Source: Planctomycetota bacterium (GTDB taxonomy: Bacteria > Planctomycetota > B15-G4). Taken from it: a DNA stretch of 64,000 nt. The notes under the pieces are model-generated. The model worked only from the letters and a program-made list of their open reading frames with translations. It was not told the origin of the DNA and did no database searches. Made by a program: the position numbers and the translations under genes. The stretch is taken from positions 1-64,000 of the forward strand of contig JAJDEO010000061.1 in NCBI GenBank assembly GCA_029259745.1, given 5' to 3'. Positions 1 through 8,751 of the stretch are shown here, in pieces; the first letter of the stretch is position 1, and each line of letters starts with the position of its first letter.

Positions 1-141
1 CCGGTTGCTCCGGACCTCGCGGGTGAGATCTCGATCGACTTCTTCGGCAGCACGACGCCCGCAGACTTCTTCCTGCAGGCCGCTCAGAACGCCGGTGGTT
101 GGTCGTTCAGCAACGCCGTCCAGATCGAGTTCGGCAGCTGA
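1..141 (+). CDS. C-terminal end of a secreted protein (partial)
   Basis: The reading frame is open from the first base and stops at TGA 139-141, giving 46 residues. The start lies outside the window. The end of the protein reads FSNAVQIEFGS. This kind of ending (aromatic, S-N-A, hydrophobic alternation, G) resembles the C-terminal module of large secreted planctomycete proteins, and the protein at 31125-32438 ends in a comparable way. No function can be assigned from this fragment. Confidence 0.6.
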   Translation, partial: PVAPDLAGEISIDFFGSTTPADFFLQAAQNAGGWSFSNAVQIEFGS

Positions 142-149
142 AGGACTTC

Positions 150-977
150 TTGACCGTTCTTCGGTCTCGCGTACGCGGCCGCCGTTCTCTTGCGAGAGCG
201 GCGGTCGCGTCGTTCGTGACGCTTGTCGTGCTCTTGACGTCATGCTCTGGCGAGCCGACGTTCGTTCCGGCGGTTCCGCGAGCACCCGTCGTCCAGTCAC
301 TGGACCCGGTGCTCGAGCCGATCTTCGAGCTCATCAGCTCCGGTGATTTCGACGAGGCGACACGACAACTCGACGCACGGTTGGCCGACGACGACGCCGA
401 GCCGGTGCTGGCCTACCAAGGCGAGTTCCTGCGCGGGTTCATCTTCCACCGCCAGAAGCAGTACAGCCAGGCGCGCGAGCACTTCACGCGCGCGACGGAG
501 CTGCACCCCGACTACCACCCTCCGCACCACTTCGGTGCCTTCGCGGACTACTACCTCGGCGATCTCTCCCGAGCACGCGCGGGCTTCGAACGCCACCTCG
601 AGCTGCGCCCGGGCGAGGCCGACGACCACTTCGGCATCGGTCTCTGCGATCTCGATGAGGGCGACCTCGACGGCGCCGAGCAGCACTTCGAGCAGGCCGT
701 CGTGCTGCATCGCGAGGCGGCGGCGCGCGGCGCCGATCGCCGCCGCGAGATCGGTTCGTCCCTTGCGCGGCTCGGTGACGTCCACGAGCAGCGCGGTGAT
801 CTCGAAACAGCGCGCCGCGCCTACGAGCAGGCCCTGCAGAGCTGGCCGCCACACCACGAGGCCTGGTCGAAGCTGCACCGCGTGCTCGTGCGGCTCGGCG
901 AGACCGACCTCGCGGCGATCGCCCTCGAGCAGCACGGCCAGTGGCTTGCCCACGCGCGGCGCGAGGGCGGGGAGTGA
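150..977 (+). CDS. TPR-repeat lipoprotein
   Basis: The product has 275 residues. A basic N-terminus is followed by a hydrophobic stretch and a lipobox (LLTSC), so it is probably a lipoprotein anchored outside the cytoplasm. The rest is helical TPR-type sequence, with repeats such as REHFTRATELHP, ARAGFERHLELRPGE and ARRAYEQALQSWP, which usually bind other proteins. I chose TTG 150 because AAGGA lies 4 bases upstream and this start barely clears the preceding stop. An ATG at 99 is in frame but would overlap the previous gene by 43 bases. It overlaps the next gene at GTGA (974-977), so the two are probably translated together, a common pairing of a TPR protein with an ASPIC/UnbV protein. Confidence 0.85.
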   Translation: MTVLRSRVRGRRSLARAAVASFVTLVVLLTSCSGEPTFVPAVPRAPVVQSLDPVLEPIFELISSGDFDEATRQLDARLADDDAEPVLAYQGEFLRGFIFHRQKQYSQAREHFTRATELHPDYHPPHHFGAFADYYLGDLSRARAGFERHLELRPGEADDHFGIGLCDLDEGDLDGAEQHFEQAVVLHREAAARGADRRREIGSSLARLGDVHEQRGDLETARRAYEQALQSWPPHHEAWSKLHRVLVRLGETDLAAIALEQHGQWLAHARREGGE

Positions 978-2641
978 AGCTCGCCGTCGTCGTCGTGCCG
1001 GCGTTGTTCGTCGCGGGTTGTGCCGACCCGGCGGACGCACCGCCGCCGTCGTCGGTTTCGGCGCTGCACTTCACCGACGTCACGGCCGAGTCCGGCCTCG
1101 CGATGACGCTGACGTCCGGCGCCGATCCGGCGCGCCAGATCCTCGAGGTGAAGGGCGGCGGTCTCGCGCTGATCGACGTCGACGGCGACGGCGATCTCGA
1201 CGTCTTCGTGCCCAACGGCGCCACGCTCGAGTCGCCCGATCGCGGGCCCGGAGCGCGGCTCTTCGTCAACGCTGGCGGCCTGCGCTTTCGCGACGCCACG
1301 CAGGAGTTCGGGATCACCTATCGCGGCTGGGGCATGGGCGTGGCCGTGGCCGACGTCGATGCCGACGGCTTCGACGACATCGCGATCACGGCCTTCGGCC
1401 CGGACGTCCTGCTCCGCAACGTCGGCGGCGAACGCTTCGAGCAGCAGACGCTCGATCCGGCCGAGGCCTGGAGCATGGGCGCATCGTTCGGCGACGTCGA
1501 CGGCGACGGCGACCTCGACCTCTACGTCAGTCGCTACCTCGACTTCGACATCGCCGACCCGCCTGAACGGATGATGTTCAAAGGTGTTTCCGTCTTCGGG
1601 GGGCCGGTCGGGCTGGACCCGCAGCCCGACGTCCTCTGGCTCAACGCGGGCGACGGCACCTTCGTGGATGCCAGTGACGTCAGCGGGATCCGCGACGTCG
1701 CGCCCGCCTTCGGTCTCGGCGCGCTGATCATCGACGTCGACGCCGACGGCGCGCAGGAGATTTTCGTCGGCAATGATTCGGCGCCGAACTTGCTCTTCGA
1801 CACACCACCCGGCGCATCGACGTGGCACCTGCGAGACCGTGCCACCGCGGCCGGCATCGCCGCCAACGCCGAGGGCGCCAACCAGGCCACGATGGGGATC
1901 GCCGTCGGCGACGTCGACGGCAACGGGCGGCCCGACCTCTTCACGACGAACTTCTCGTCGGACACGAACACCCTGCACGTCAACGCCGACGGCGAGTACT
2001 TCGACGACCGCACGGCGCGCTTAGGGCTCAAGGTGGGGAGCCACCAGGTCGTGGGTTGGGCGACGGCGTTCGTCGATGTCGACCACGACGGCGACGAGGA
2101 CGTAATCGTCTTCAATGGTCACACCTACGCGGCGGCCACGCGCGAGACGATGGACTCCGAGGCGCGCCAGCCGCCCCTGCTTTATGAACGCAGTGATGCG
2201 CGCTTCGAACGCGTGACGCCAGACGTCGGGGGAGCGTGGCTCGCCGAGGCGCACATGGACCGCGGCGCCGCGTTCGGCGACCTCGATGGCGATGGTGACA
2301 TCGACATCGTCGTGGGGGAGTGCAACGGGCCGCTGCGCGTGCTCCGCAACGACGGCGCTCCGGGCGCCTGGCTCATCGTCGCGCTCGAAGACGGCCGGCC
2401 AGCGTCACGCAATCGTCGTGGGATCGGCGCGCGCGTCGTCGTGCGCGCCGGCGAGCGAGTCTTCACGCGCTGGATCTTCGCCGGCGGAAGTTACCTCTCG
2501 GCCAGTGCGACGCCTGCGCACGTCGGGCTCGGCGAGCACGTCGGACCGGTCGAGGTCGAGGTGACCTGGCCCGACATGCGCATCGATCGCGTGACCGGCG
2601 TGACGGCCAACCAACGGCTCGTCGTCACGCGCGGGAACTGA
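974..2641 (+). CDS. CRTAC1-family FG-GAP/ASPIC-UnbV lipoprotein
   Basis: The product has 555 residues. The start GTG 974 overlaps the upstream TGA and gives a short lipoprotein signal with lipobox LFVAGC. An ATG at 941 would add 11 residues that spoil the signal peptide. The body contains repeated calcium-binding blades of the FG-GAP/VCBS type (IDVDGDGDLDVFV, GDVDGDGDLDLYV, VDVDHDGDEDVIV, GDLDGDGDIDIVV), expected to form a beta propeller. The last 70 or so residues match the ASPIC/UnbV domain (GIGARVVVRAG, then VEVTWPD). The family is abundant in Planctomycetota and related phyla. It is thought to act in binding or adhesion outside the cell, but its biochemical role is not established. Confidence 0.92.
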   Translation: MKLAVVVVPALFVAGCADPADAPPPSSVSALHFTDVTAESGLAMTLTSGADPARQILEVKGGGLALIDVDGDGDLDVFVPNGATLESPDRGPGARLFVNAGGLRFRDATQEFGITYRGWGMGVAVADVDADGFDDIAITAFGPDVLLRNVGGERFEQQTLDPAEAWSMGASFGDVDGDGDLDLYVSRYLDFDIADPPERMMFKGVSVFGGPVGLDPQPDVLWLNAGDGTFVDASDVSGIRDVAPAFGLGALIIDVDADGAQEIFVGNDSAPNLLFDTPPGASTWHLRDRATAAGIAANAEGANQATMGIAVGDVDGNGRPDLFTTNFSSDTNTLHVNADGEYFDDRTARLGLKVGSHQVVGWATAFVDVDHDGDEDVIVFNGHTYAAATRETMDSEARQPPLLYERSDARFERVTPDVGGAWLAEAHMDRGAAFGDLDGDGDIDIVVGECNGPLRVLRNDGAPGAWLIVALEDGRPASRNRRGIGARVVVRAGERVFTRWIFAGGSYLSASATPAHVGLGEHVGPVEVEVTWPDMRIDRVTGVTANQRLVVTRGN

Positions 2642-2648
2642 GGGCGGC

Positions 2649-2981
2649 TCAGGCCGCGTGCGACTTCGAGCGCCGCATCTTCATCACGCCGAGCAGACGC
2701 CGCCGCCGCCGCGCGCTCTGGGCCCGACGCTGACGGTGCTCGCGCAGGCTCTCGACGTGACGTCGGCGCTGCGAGGACCGCCACGCGTGGTCGACCGCTC
2801 CGGCCATCGCGAGGGATCCGAGCAGCGCGAGCACGATCGCAGCCACCGCCCAGGCGATTCCGCCGTCGAGAACCCACGCCGCCCCGAGCCCGACGACAGC
2901 CAGGCCTGCACCCGCGATCTGAGCGCGCCGAGCCACGTGGCCGCGTCGTTGGCGGTCCATCCATGAATCATTCGAAGACAT
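2649..2981 (-). CDS. Small two-helix membrane protein, unknown function
   Basis: The product has 110 residues. The ATG at 2981 is supported by a strong Shine-Dalgarno sequence, GGAGGAG, 6 bases upstream. An earlier in-frame start would place that site inside the gene. A charged N-terminus is followed by two adjacent hydrophobic segments (about residues 20-60) and a very basic C-terminal tail rich in arginine (QRRRHVESLREHRQRR). It converges on the ASPIC/UnbV gene with a 7-base gap. I recognise no family. The basic tail suggests contact with nucleic acid or with membrane phospholipids, but that is speculation. Confidence 0.7.
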   Translation of the reverse strand: MSSNDSWMDRQRRGHVARRAQIAGAGLAVVGLGAAWVLDGGIAWAVAAIVLALLGSLAMAGAVDHAWRSSQRRRHVESLREHRQRRAQSARRRRRLLGVMKMRRSKSHAA

Positions 2982-3159
2982 CGGTACTCCTCCAAGGTCC
3001 CTTCCAGCGGAGTCGGACCTGACCAGCGAAGCCCCCGAGGCATTTCGCAATCCGACTTCCTGCCTTCAGGTACGCACCAGCGTCGCGAAGCGGAGTGAAG
3101 GATGCGGGTCCGAAACGTGGCGAGTCTGAGGAGCACCCGAAACGCCGTCTGGAAGCGGG

Positions 3160-3189
3160 ACGAACCGCTCCCGGCCGCGTGCGGTTCGT
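3160..3189. repeat. Perfect 9-bp inverted repeat upstream of the aminotransferase operon
   Basis: ACGAACCGC (3160-3168) and GCGGTTCGT (3181-3189) are exact reverse complements around a 12-base loop. The repeat lies 70 bases before the ATG at 3259, in a 277-base gap between divergent genes. There is no U run, so it is more likely an operator or a leader hairpin than a terminator. Confidence 0.45.
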
Positions 3190-3258
3190 TCGGTCCTGGT
3201 ACCTGATCGGGATCGTTCCGTTCGGTAAGGTGCGCGCAACCCCAGCGAGGCCCCACCG

Positions 3259-4404
3259 ATGACCGCGACGCGCATCCAAGTCCCCCTCCTCGACCTCAAA
3301 GCTCAGTACGCCACGCTGCGCGACGAGATCCGTCCCGTAGTGGACGAGATCTTCGAGAGCCAGTGGTTCATCGGCGGTCCGCACGTCGGCGGGCTCGAAG
3401 AGGAGGTTGCTGCGTATGTCGGCGCCAAGCACGCCGTCGGTGTCACGTCCGGCACGGACGCGCTGCTGCTCTCGATGTGGGCGTTGGGTGTCGAGCCAGG
3501 TGACGAGGTGATCACGTCCCCGTACACGTTCTTCGCCACGGTGGGATCGATGGCGCGGCTCGGCGTCGTCCCGCGCTTCGTCGACATCGACCCGACGACG
3601 TACAACCTCGACGTCAACCAGGTCGCCGCGGTGATGAACGACAAGACGAAGCTCATCGCGCCGGTCCACCTCTACGGTCAGTGCGTCGACATGGACGCGC
3701 TGAACAAGCTCGCCTGCGACGCCGGGATCTCCACGCTCGAGGACGCCGCGCAGGCGATCGGTTCGCGCACGCCGAGCGGCGGCAAGGCCGGATCGCTCGG
3801 ACACGTCGCCTGCTTCTCGTTCTTCCCGAGCAAAAACCTCGGCGGTGCCGGCGACGGCGGGATGATCACGACGAACGACGGGGACCTCGCGCACAAGATG
3901 TCCGTGATGCGCAATCACGGCATGGAGCCGAAGTACTACCACAAGATGAACGGCGGCAACTTCCGCCTCGACGCCCTGCAGGCCGGCGTGCTGCGCGTGA
4001 AGCTCAAGCACCTTGACGCGTGGCATGAGGGACGTCGCAAGAACGCTGCCGACTACCGGCGCCTGTTCGCCGATCGCGGGCTGCTCGACCAGGTCACGCT
4101 GCCGCACGAGATCGACGGCGGCTACCACATCTACAACCAGTTCATCATCCGCGTCGACCCGGCCAAGCGCGATCCGCTCGTGAAGTACCTGCACGACCAC
4201 AGCATCGGCGCCGAGATCTACTACCCCGTGCCGTGTCACCTCCAGGAGTGCTTCTCCGAGTGGGGCTACAAGGTCGGTGACTTCCCGGAGTCGGAGCGGG
4301 CCGCTCTGCAGACGCTTGCGATCCCGATCTACCCCGAGCTGACCGACGAGCAGAAGGAAGCCGTCGTCGACACGATCGCCGAGGGGCTGTCGTCGATCTC
4401 GTGA
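3259..4404 (+). CDS. DegT/DnrJ/EryC1/StrS-family PLP aminotransferase
   Basis: The 381-residue product has the normal family length and architecture. These enzymes transfer an amino group to a keto-sugar nucleotide (or a related keto substrate) using pyridoxal phosphate. Visible markers are SGTDALLLSMWALGV near residue 65, the PVHLYGQ motif, the LEDAAQA aspartate that contacts the PLP ring, and the Schiff-base lysine in FFPSKNLGGAGDGG (Lys192). It is 21 bases upstream of the asparagine synthase gene and is probably co-transcribed with it. That pairing fits nucleotide-sugar or surface-glycan synthesis, but no glycosyltransferase is in the window, so the substrate is unknown. Confidence 0.93.
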   Translation: MTATRIQVPLLDLKAQYATLRDEIRPVVDEIFESQWFIGGPHVGGLEEEVAAYVGAKHAVGVTSGTDALLLSMWALGVEPGDEVITSPYTFFATVGSMARLGVVPRFVDIDPTTYNLDVNQVAAVMNDKTKLIAPVHLYGQCVDMDALNKLACDAGISTLEDAAQAIGSRTPSGGKAGSLGHVACFSFFPSKNLGGAGDGGMITTNDGDLAHKMSVMRNHGMEPKYYHKMNGGNFRLDALQAGVLRVKLKHLDAWHEGRRKNAADYRRLFADRGLLDQVTLPHEIDGGYHIYNQFIIRVDPAKRDPLVKYLHDHSIGAEIYYPVPCHLQECFSEWGYKVGDFPESERAALQTLAIPIYPELTDEQKEAVVDTIAEGLSSIS

Positions 4405-4425
4405 CCGCGCCCGGCGACCGCTGAC

Positions 4426-6351
4426 GTGTGCGGGATCGCGGGCAAGCTCTGGAACGATCCGCGGCGCCCCGGTGACGGGGAGGTCGTCGCGGCGATGTCG
4501 GCGCGGCTCGTGCACCGCGGTCCCGACGATGACGGGCTCGTCGTGGCGGGGCCGGCGGCCCTCGGACATCGGCGGCTGGCGATCGTGGATCTCACGGCGT
4601 CCGGGCACCAACCGATGGCGTCGGCCGACGATCCGGCCCTGACGCTCGTCGCCAACGGCGAGATCTACAACCACCTCGCGCTGCGCGAGGAACTCGTCGC
4701 GCGCGGGCACTCCTTTTCCTCGCGTTGCGACGTCGAGGTCATCGTGGCGGCCTACCGCGAGTGGTTCGGGGCGGAGGGCGCAGGTTTCGTCGAGCATCTC
4801 GAGGGCATGTTTGCCTTCGCGCTCTGGGACGCCGAGGCGCGCCGGCTCGTCCTCGGGCGTGACCGTCTCGGTCAGAAGCCGCTCGTGTACGCCGAGGTCG
4901 ACGGCGGGTTCGTCTTCGCCAGCGAGCTGGGCGCACTGGCAGCCGACATCACCGTCGACCGGACGTTCAACGATCAGGCCCTTGCTGACGTCCTGGCCCT
5001 GCGCGTCGTGCCGCACCCGCGCACGGCCTGGCGCGGGGCTGCCAAGTTACCGCCCGGGCATGTCCTCGTGCGCGAGCTGTCGGAGTCGGGTGACGTGCAG
5101 ATGTCGCTCGAGCGTACGTGGCGCGTTGCGCCGGGCTCGGACGTCGGCGCGGCGTTGACGTTGCGCGAAGCCGCACAGGGTGTTCGTGAGCGTCTCGATG
5201 CCGCGGTTCGCGCGCGTCTCATGGCCGACGTTCCGGTCGGCGTCCTGCTGTCGGGCGGCACCGACTCGGCCGCGATCGCGGCGCTGGCCGCCCGCCACAC
5301 GAGTGAGCGGCTCGCGACGTTCACGCTCGGATTCGCGGACGCCGACCCGGCCTGGGATGAGCGCGACCGCGCGCGCAAGGTCGCGCGCTGGCTCGGCACG
5401 GACCACACCGAAGTCGTCCTCGATCCGGCCCACTTCGATCTCGTCGACGACGTCCTCGATCCGTTGCTGGCGCACTTCGGGGAACCGTTCGCCGACACGA
5501 GCGCGCTGCCGACCTGGCTGGTCTCGCGATGCGCCGCACGCGAGGTCAAGGTCGTGCTCACCGGCGATGGGGCCGACGAGTCGTTCGCCGGCTACGACCG
5601 CTACCGCGCCCTCGCGCTGCGCGAGACGTTGCGAGCGGGCTGGGCAGCGCCGGTCAGGAGTGCCCTCCGCTGGGTGACGCCCGGCGAGGCGCCGACGCAG
5701 CGCTCGTGGCGCACGCGACTGGCGCGCTTCGCGGGTGGCCTCGACGTCTCGGCGCGCCACGCGAACCACCTCTGGCGCGTCACGGCGCCGCCGTCCACGT
5801 GGCACGCGCTGCTCACGGACGAGGGGCGGATACGTCTCGGCACTCCCGGCCACTATGGCCCCGACATCGCCGACGACGTGGCTCCCTTCCGCCTCAACGA
5901 CGCTCTCGCTCTCGATCTCGAGTGTTTCCTCGCCGACGACGTGCTCGTGAAGCTGGACATCGCCTCGATGGCGCACTCACTCGAGGCGCGCTCACCGTTC
6001 CTCGACCGGCGCGTTGTCGAGTTCGCCGCGTCGCTGCCCGGGCGTCACAAGGCACCGCCGGCCAAGCGCGTGCTCCGCTGTGCGCTCGCAGACGTGCTTC
6101 CGCCGGACCTCCGCGGAGGGCCCAAGCGGGGTTTCGGTGCGCCGATCGCGCGTTGGCTCGGCGGACCCTGGGCGTCCGCCGCCCGCGACGTCCTGCTCTC
6201 GCCCGAGGCACGTGCGCGTGGCCTTTTTCGGGCCGATAGGATCGAGGCGCTCCTCACAGCACATGAAACCGGGACTGTCGCGGCACACGAGGTTCTCTAT
6301 ACGCTGCTATGTACCGAGCACTGGATGACGACACAGGAGTCCCCGAAGTGA
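4426..6351 (+). CDS. asnB: Asparagine synthase (glutamine-hydrolysing)
   Basis: The product has 641 residues. The start is GTG 4426, because the second residue must be cysteine: MCGIAG exposes Cys2, the glutaminase nucleophile, after Met removal. The N-terminal class II glutamine amidotransferase domain covers roughly residues 1-200. The synthetase domain follows with the ATP-pyrophosphatase loop LSGGTDSAAIAAL, LTGDGADESFAGY and the C-terminal LEARSPFLDRR. The enzyme amidates aspartate using glutamine and ATP, although paralogues in glycan or peptide clusters amidate other carboxylates. It follows the aminotransferase and overlaps the next gene by 4 bases. Confidence 0.93.
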   Translation: MCGIAGKLWNDPRRPGDGEVVAAMSARLVHRGPDDDGLVVAGPAALGHRRLAIVDLTASGHQPMASADDPALTLVANGEIYNHLALREELVARGHSFSSRCDVEVIVAAYREWFGAEGAGFVEHLEGMFAFALWDAEARRLVLGRDRLGQKPLVYAEVDGGFVFASELGALAADITVDRTFNDQALADVLALRVVPHPRTAWRGAAKLPPGHVLVRELSESGDVQMSLERTWRVAPGSDVGAALTLREAAQGVRERLDAAVRARLMADVPVGVLLSGGTDSAAIAALAARHTSERLATFTLGFADADPAWDERDRARKVARWLGTDHTEVVLDPAHFDLVDDVLDPLLAHFGEPFADTSALPTWLVSRCAAREVKVVLTGDGADESFAGYDRYRALALRETLRAGWAAPVRSALRWVTPGEAPTQRSWRTRLARFAGGLDVSARHANHLWRVTAPPSTWHALLTDEGRIRLGTPGHYGPDIADDVAPFRLNDALALDLECFLADDVLVKLDIASMAHSLEARSPFLDRRVVEFAASLPGRHKAPPAKRVLRCALADVLPPDLRGGPKRGFGAPIARWLGGPWASAARDVLLSPEARARGLFRADRIEALLTAHETGTVAAHEVLYTLLCTEHWMTTQESPK

Positions 6352-6923
6352 CCGACAAGCGACGCGACCTCCTCTGCTGGATCGACCTCGAGATGACGGG
6401 GCTCGATCCGCAGGAGAACGCGATCATCGAGATCGCGACCCTCCTCACGGACGGGCAGCTCACCGTCGTGGCCGAAGGCCCCGAGATCATCATTCACGCC
6501 ACCGAGGCGGACATCGCGAAGATGATCCCGATCGTGCGCGACATGCATCAGCGCTCCGGGCTCACCGAGCGCGTGCGTGAAAGCACCGTGAACGTCGCCG
6601 ATGCCGAGCGCGAGACGCTCGCGTTCATCAAGGAACATTGCATCGAGAATACCGCGCCGTTGTGTGGCAACTCGATCTGGTGCGACCGGATGTTCCTGAA
6701 GCTGCACATGCCGCGCGTCGACGACTATCTCCACTACCGCGTCATCGACGTGAGTTCCTTCAAGGAAGTCGCCGTGCGTTGGAACGTGCAGGCGATCTCC
6801 GGTGCGCCGCGCAAGGGTGACCAGCACCGCGCGCTCGACGACATCCGTGAGTCGATCGCAGAGCTGACGCACTACCGAACGCGCTGGCTCGCACCGCCGA
6901 AAACCGAAGACGCGGCGTCCTGA
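6348..6923 (+). CDS. orn: Oligoribonuclease (3'-5' exoribonuclease, DEDDh)
   Basis: The product has 191 residues, typical for Orn. It degrades the 2-5 nucleotide RNAs left by other RNases and, in many bacteria, pGpG from cyclic-di-GMP turnover. All DEDDh elements are visible: WIDLEMTGLD near the N-terminus, the central CGNSIWCDRMFL aspartate, and DQHRALDDIRES with the catalytic His and Asp. The start GTG 6348 overlaps the asnB stop (GTGA) and has CAGGAG 8 bases upstream. A more upstream ATG (6309) would lie inside asnB. A PilZ gene at 49143 shows that the organism uses cyclic-di-GMP. Confidence 0.95.
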   Translation: MTDKRRDLLCWIDLEMTGLDPQENAIIEIATLLTDGQLTVVAEGPEIIIHATEADIAKMIPIVRDMHQRSGLTERVRESTVNVADAERETLAFIKEHCIENTAPLCGNSIWCDRMFLKLHMPRVDDYLHYRVIDVSSFKEVAVRWNVQAISGAPRKGDQHRALDDIRESIAELTHYRTRWLAPPKTEDAAS

Positions 6924-6931
6924 GAACAGCG

Positions 6932-7525
6932 ATGGCCAAGCGCACCACGAAGAAGAAGGCCACGAAGAAGAAGGCTGCCAAGAAGGTCGGGGCGAAGAAG
7001 GTCACCAAGAAGAAGGTGGCCAAGCGCAAGGCGGCTTCGGCCAAGCGGCCGACGTGTTGGCTCGTGAAGACAGAGCCGAACGTCTACTCGATCCACGATC
7101 TCGAGCGCGATGGCAAGACGCTCTGGGACGGCGTCCGCAACTACCAGGCACGGAACTTCATGCGCGACGGCATGAAGGTGGGTGATCCCGTGCTCATCTA
7201 CCACAGCAACGCCGATCCCATGGCAGTGGTGGGGCTGGGCGAGGTGGCCTCCGAGTCTTACCCCGACCCGACGGCTTTCGACCGCAAGGACAAGCACTTC
7301 GACCCGAAGTCGAAGAAGGACTCGCCGACTTGGATCTTGGTCGACATCGCGCATGTCCGGACATTCGGCGTGCCGCTCGAGCGCGAGCTGCTCAAGAAGC
7401 AGCGCGCCTTGGCGGACATGACGCTGCTGGCGAAGGGCAGTCGCCTCTCGGTTCAGCCGGTGCGTCCGTCCGAGTTGAAAGCTGTGCTCGCACTCGCTGA
7501 CGCTCTCGAAGATGTCACGAGCTGA
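6932..7525 (+). CDS. EVE-domain protein with lysine-rich histone-H1-like N-terminal tail
   Basis: The product has 197 residues. Residues 1-43 are almost entirely Lys, Ala, Thr, Val and Arg (for example KKKATKKKAAKKVGAKKVTK), like the tails of bacterial histone-H1-like proteins. From CWLVKTEPNVYSIHDL onward the sequence is a complete EVE domain (thymocyte nuclear protein 1/YTH-like fold), with WDGVRNYQARNFMRDGMKVGD and YHSN. EVE domains bind modified bases in DNA or RNA. The gene starts 8 bases after orn, so it is probably in the same operon. I infer that the tail supplies non-specific nucleic-acid binding. Confidence 0.9.
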   Translation: MAKRTTKKKATKKKAAKKVGAKKVTKKKVAKRKAASAKRPTCWLVKTEPNVYSIHDLERDGKTLWDGVRNYQARNFMRDGMKVGDPVLIYHSNADPMAVVGLGEVASESYPDPTAFDRKDKHFDPKSKKDSPTWILVDIAHVRTFGVPLERELLKKQRALADMTLLAKGSRLSVQPVRPSELKAVLALADALEDVTS

Positions 7526-7596
7526 GGGAGTCAGCTGCGTCGGTCGTCAAGAATGCCCTTTCGTCTGCTCCGTTTTTGTCTGTAGGAATCTGTGCC

Positions 7597-8679
7597 ATGT
7601 TTCGATCGCTCTCGATCGCCGTGTTCGCGTCCACCTTCGCGCTCTCTTCCTGCAGCGACTCGGCCGGCCCGACGTACGAAGAACTCGTCGCTGCGAACCC
7701 GATCCGCCCCTTGCCCGCGATGATGCCGGGGCACTCGACCGCCCTCGCCGACCTTCCCGACCCGCCGGATCCGGCCAAGGTTCGCCTCGGGCGGTTTCTC
7801 TTCTACGACACGCGGCTGTCGGCCGACGCCACGATCTCCTGCGCGACGTGCCACCGCCCCGAGAACGGGTTCAGTGAGCCCACCCCGGTCTCGACCGGGG
7901 TCGCCGGACAGACGGGAAGTCGCAAGTCGCCGAGCTTCCTCAACGCGGCCTTCGCCTTCTATCCCGAGACGTTCTGGGACGGGCGCGCGGCGAGTCTCGA
8001 GGATCAGGCCAAGGGGCCGATCGAGAACCCGATCGAGATGGGCAGCACGCACGACGCAAGTGCAACGGCGATCGCCGACATCCCCGGCTACGCGCCGTTC
8101 TTCGAAGAGGTTTTCGGCGACCCCGTCGTGACGATCGATCGTATCGCAGACGCTATCGCCGACTACGAGCGCACGCGCATCTCGGGCAACTCGCGCTACG
8201 ACCAGTGGATCGAGGCCGACGAAGACGAGCCTGGCTACGTCGACCCGCTCACCGAGCAAGAGCACCTCGGGCGCGAGTTGTTCTTCGGCAAGGCGCTCTG
8301 CGCGACGTGCCACGTCGGCCAGCACTTCACGGACAGTCGCTTCCACAACCTCGGCATCGGTTATGACGCCGAGACGAACGAGATGGTCGACGTGGGGCGC
8401 TTCGCCGTCACGGCCGCCGAGGTCGACACGGGAGCCTTCAAGACGCCGGGCCTGCGCGAGGTCCAACTGCGCGCGCCGTACATGCACGACGGATCGTTGG
8501 CCACGTTGCGCGACGTCATGGATCACTACGTCAAGGGCGGCACGGCGAACCCGTGGCTGAGCCCGAAAATGCAGCCCGTCGATCTCAGCGACGAGGAGAT
8601 CGACGCCGTCATCGCGTTCATGGAAGCCCTGGCAGGCGAGGGCTGGCGCGACACGCCGCCCGAGATCTTCCCCGGCTGA
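7597..8679 (+). CDS. Di-haem cytochrome c peroxidase (MauG/CcpA family) lipoprotein
   Basis: The product has 360 residues. The ATG at 7597 is preceded by TAGGAA and gives a lipoprotein signal with lipobox ALSSC. Upstream in-frame starts would lengthen the signal unreasonably. Two haem c attachment motifs, both CATCH, lie at about residues 82 and 235. This is the two-domain layout of bacterial cytochrome c peroxidases and MauG-like proteins. Family markers such as LGRFLFYDTRLS, GRAASLEDQAKGPI, FKTPGLREVQLRAPYMHDG and the HYVKGG region are present. It probably reduces hydrogen peroxide in the periplasm with electrons from a small cytochrome or other donor. Confidence 0.93.
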   Translation: MFRSLSIAVFASTFALSSCSDSAGPTYEELVAANPIRPLPAMMPGHSTALADLPDPPDPAKVRLGRFLFYDTRLSADATISCATCHRPENGFSEPTPVSTGVAGQTGSRKSPSFLNAAFAFYPETFWDGRAASLEDQAKGPIENPIEMGSTHDASATAIADIPGYAPFFEEVFGDPVVTIDRIADAIADYERTRISGNSRYDQWIEADEDEPGYVDPLTEQEHLGRELFFGKALCATCHVGQHFTDSRFHNLGIGYDAETNEMVDVGRFAVTAAEVDTGAFKTPGLREVQLRAPYMHDGSLATLRDVMDHYVKGGTANPWLSPKMQPVDLSDEEIDAVIAFMEALAGEGWRDTPPEIFPG

Positions 8680-8751
8680 GAGGAGGCCGTCCGTGTCGAT
8701 GGGCGTTCGCGCTACACTCACTCGCGGACGGAACTCCCCGGAGGCGGTGTC

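Noticed and set aside
821..1978. A 385-codon open frame on the minus strand across the ASPIC/UnbV gene
   Set aside because: It is antisense to a well-supported gene. Long antisense frames are expected in high-GC DNA, and its translation is arginine/aspartate-rich with no motif.
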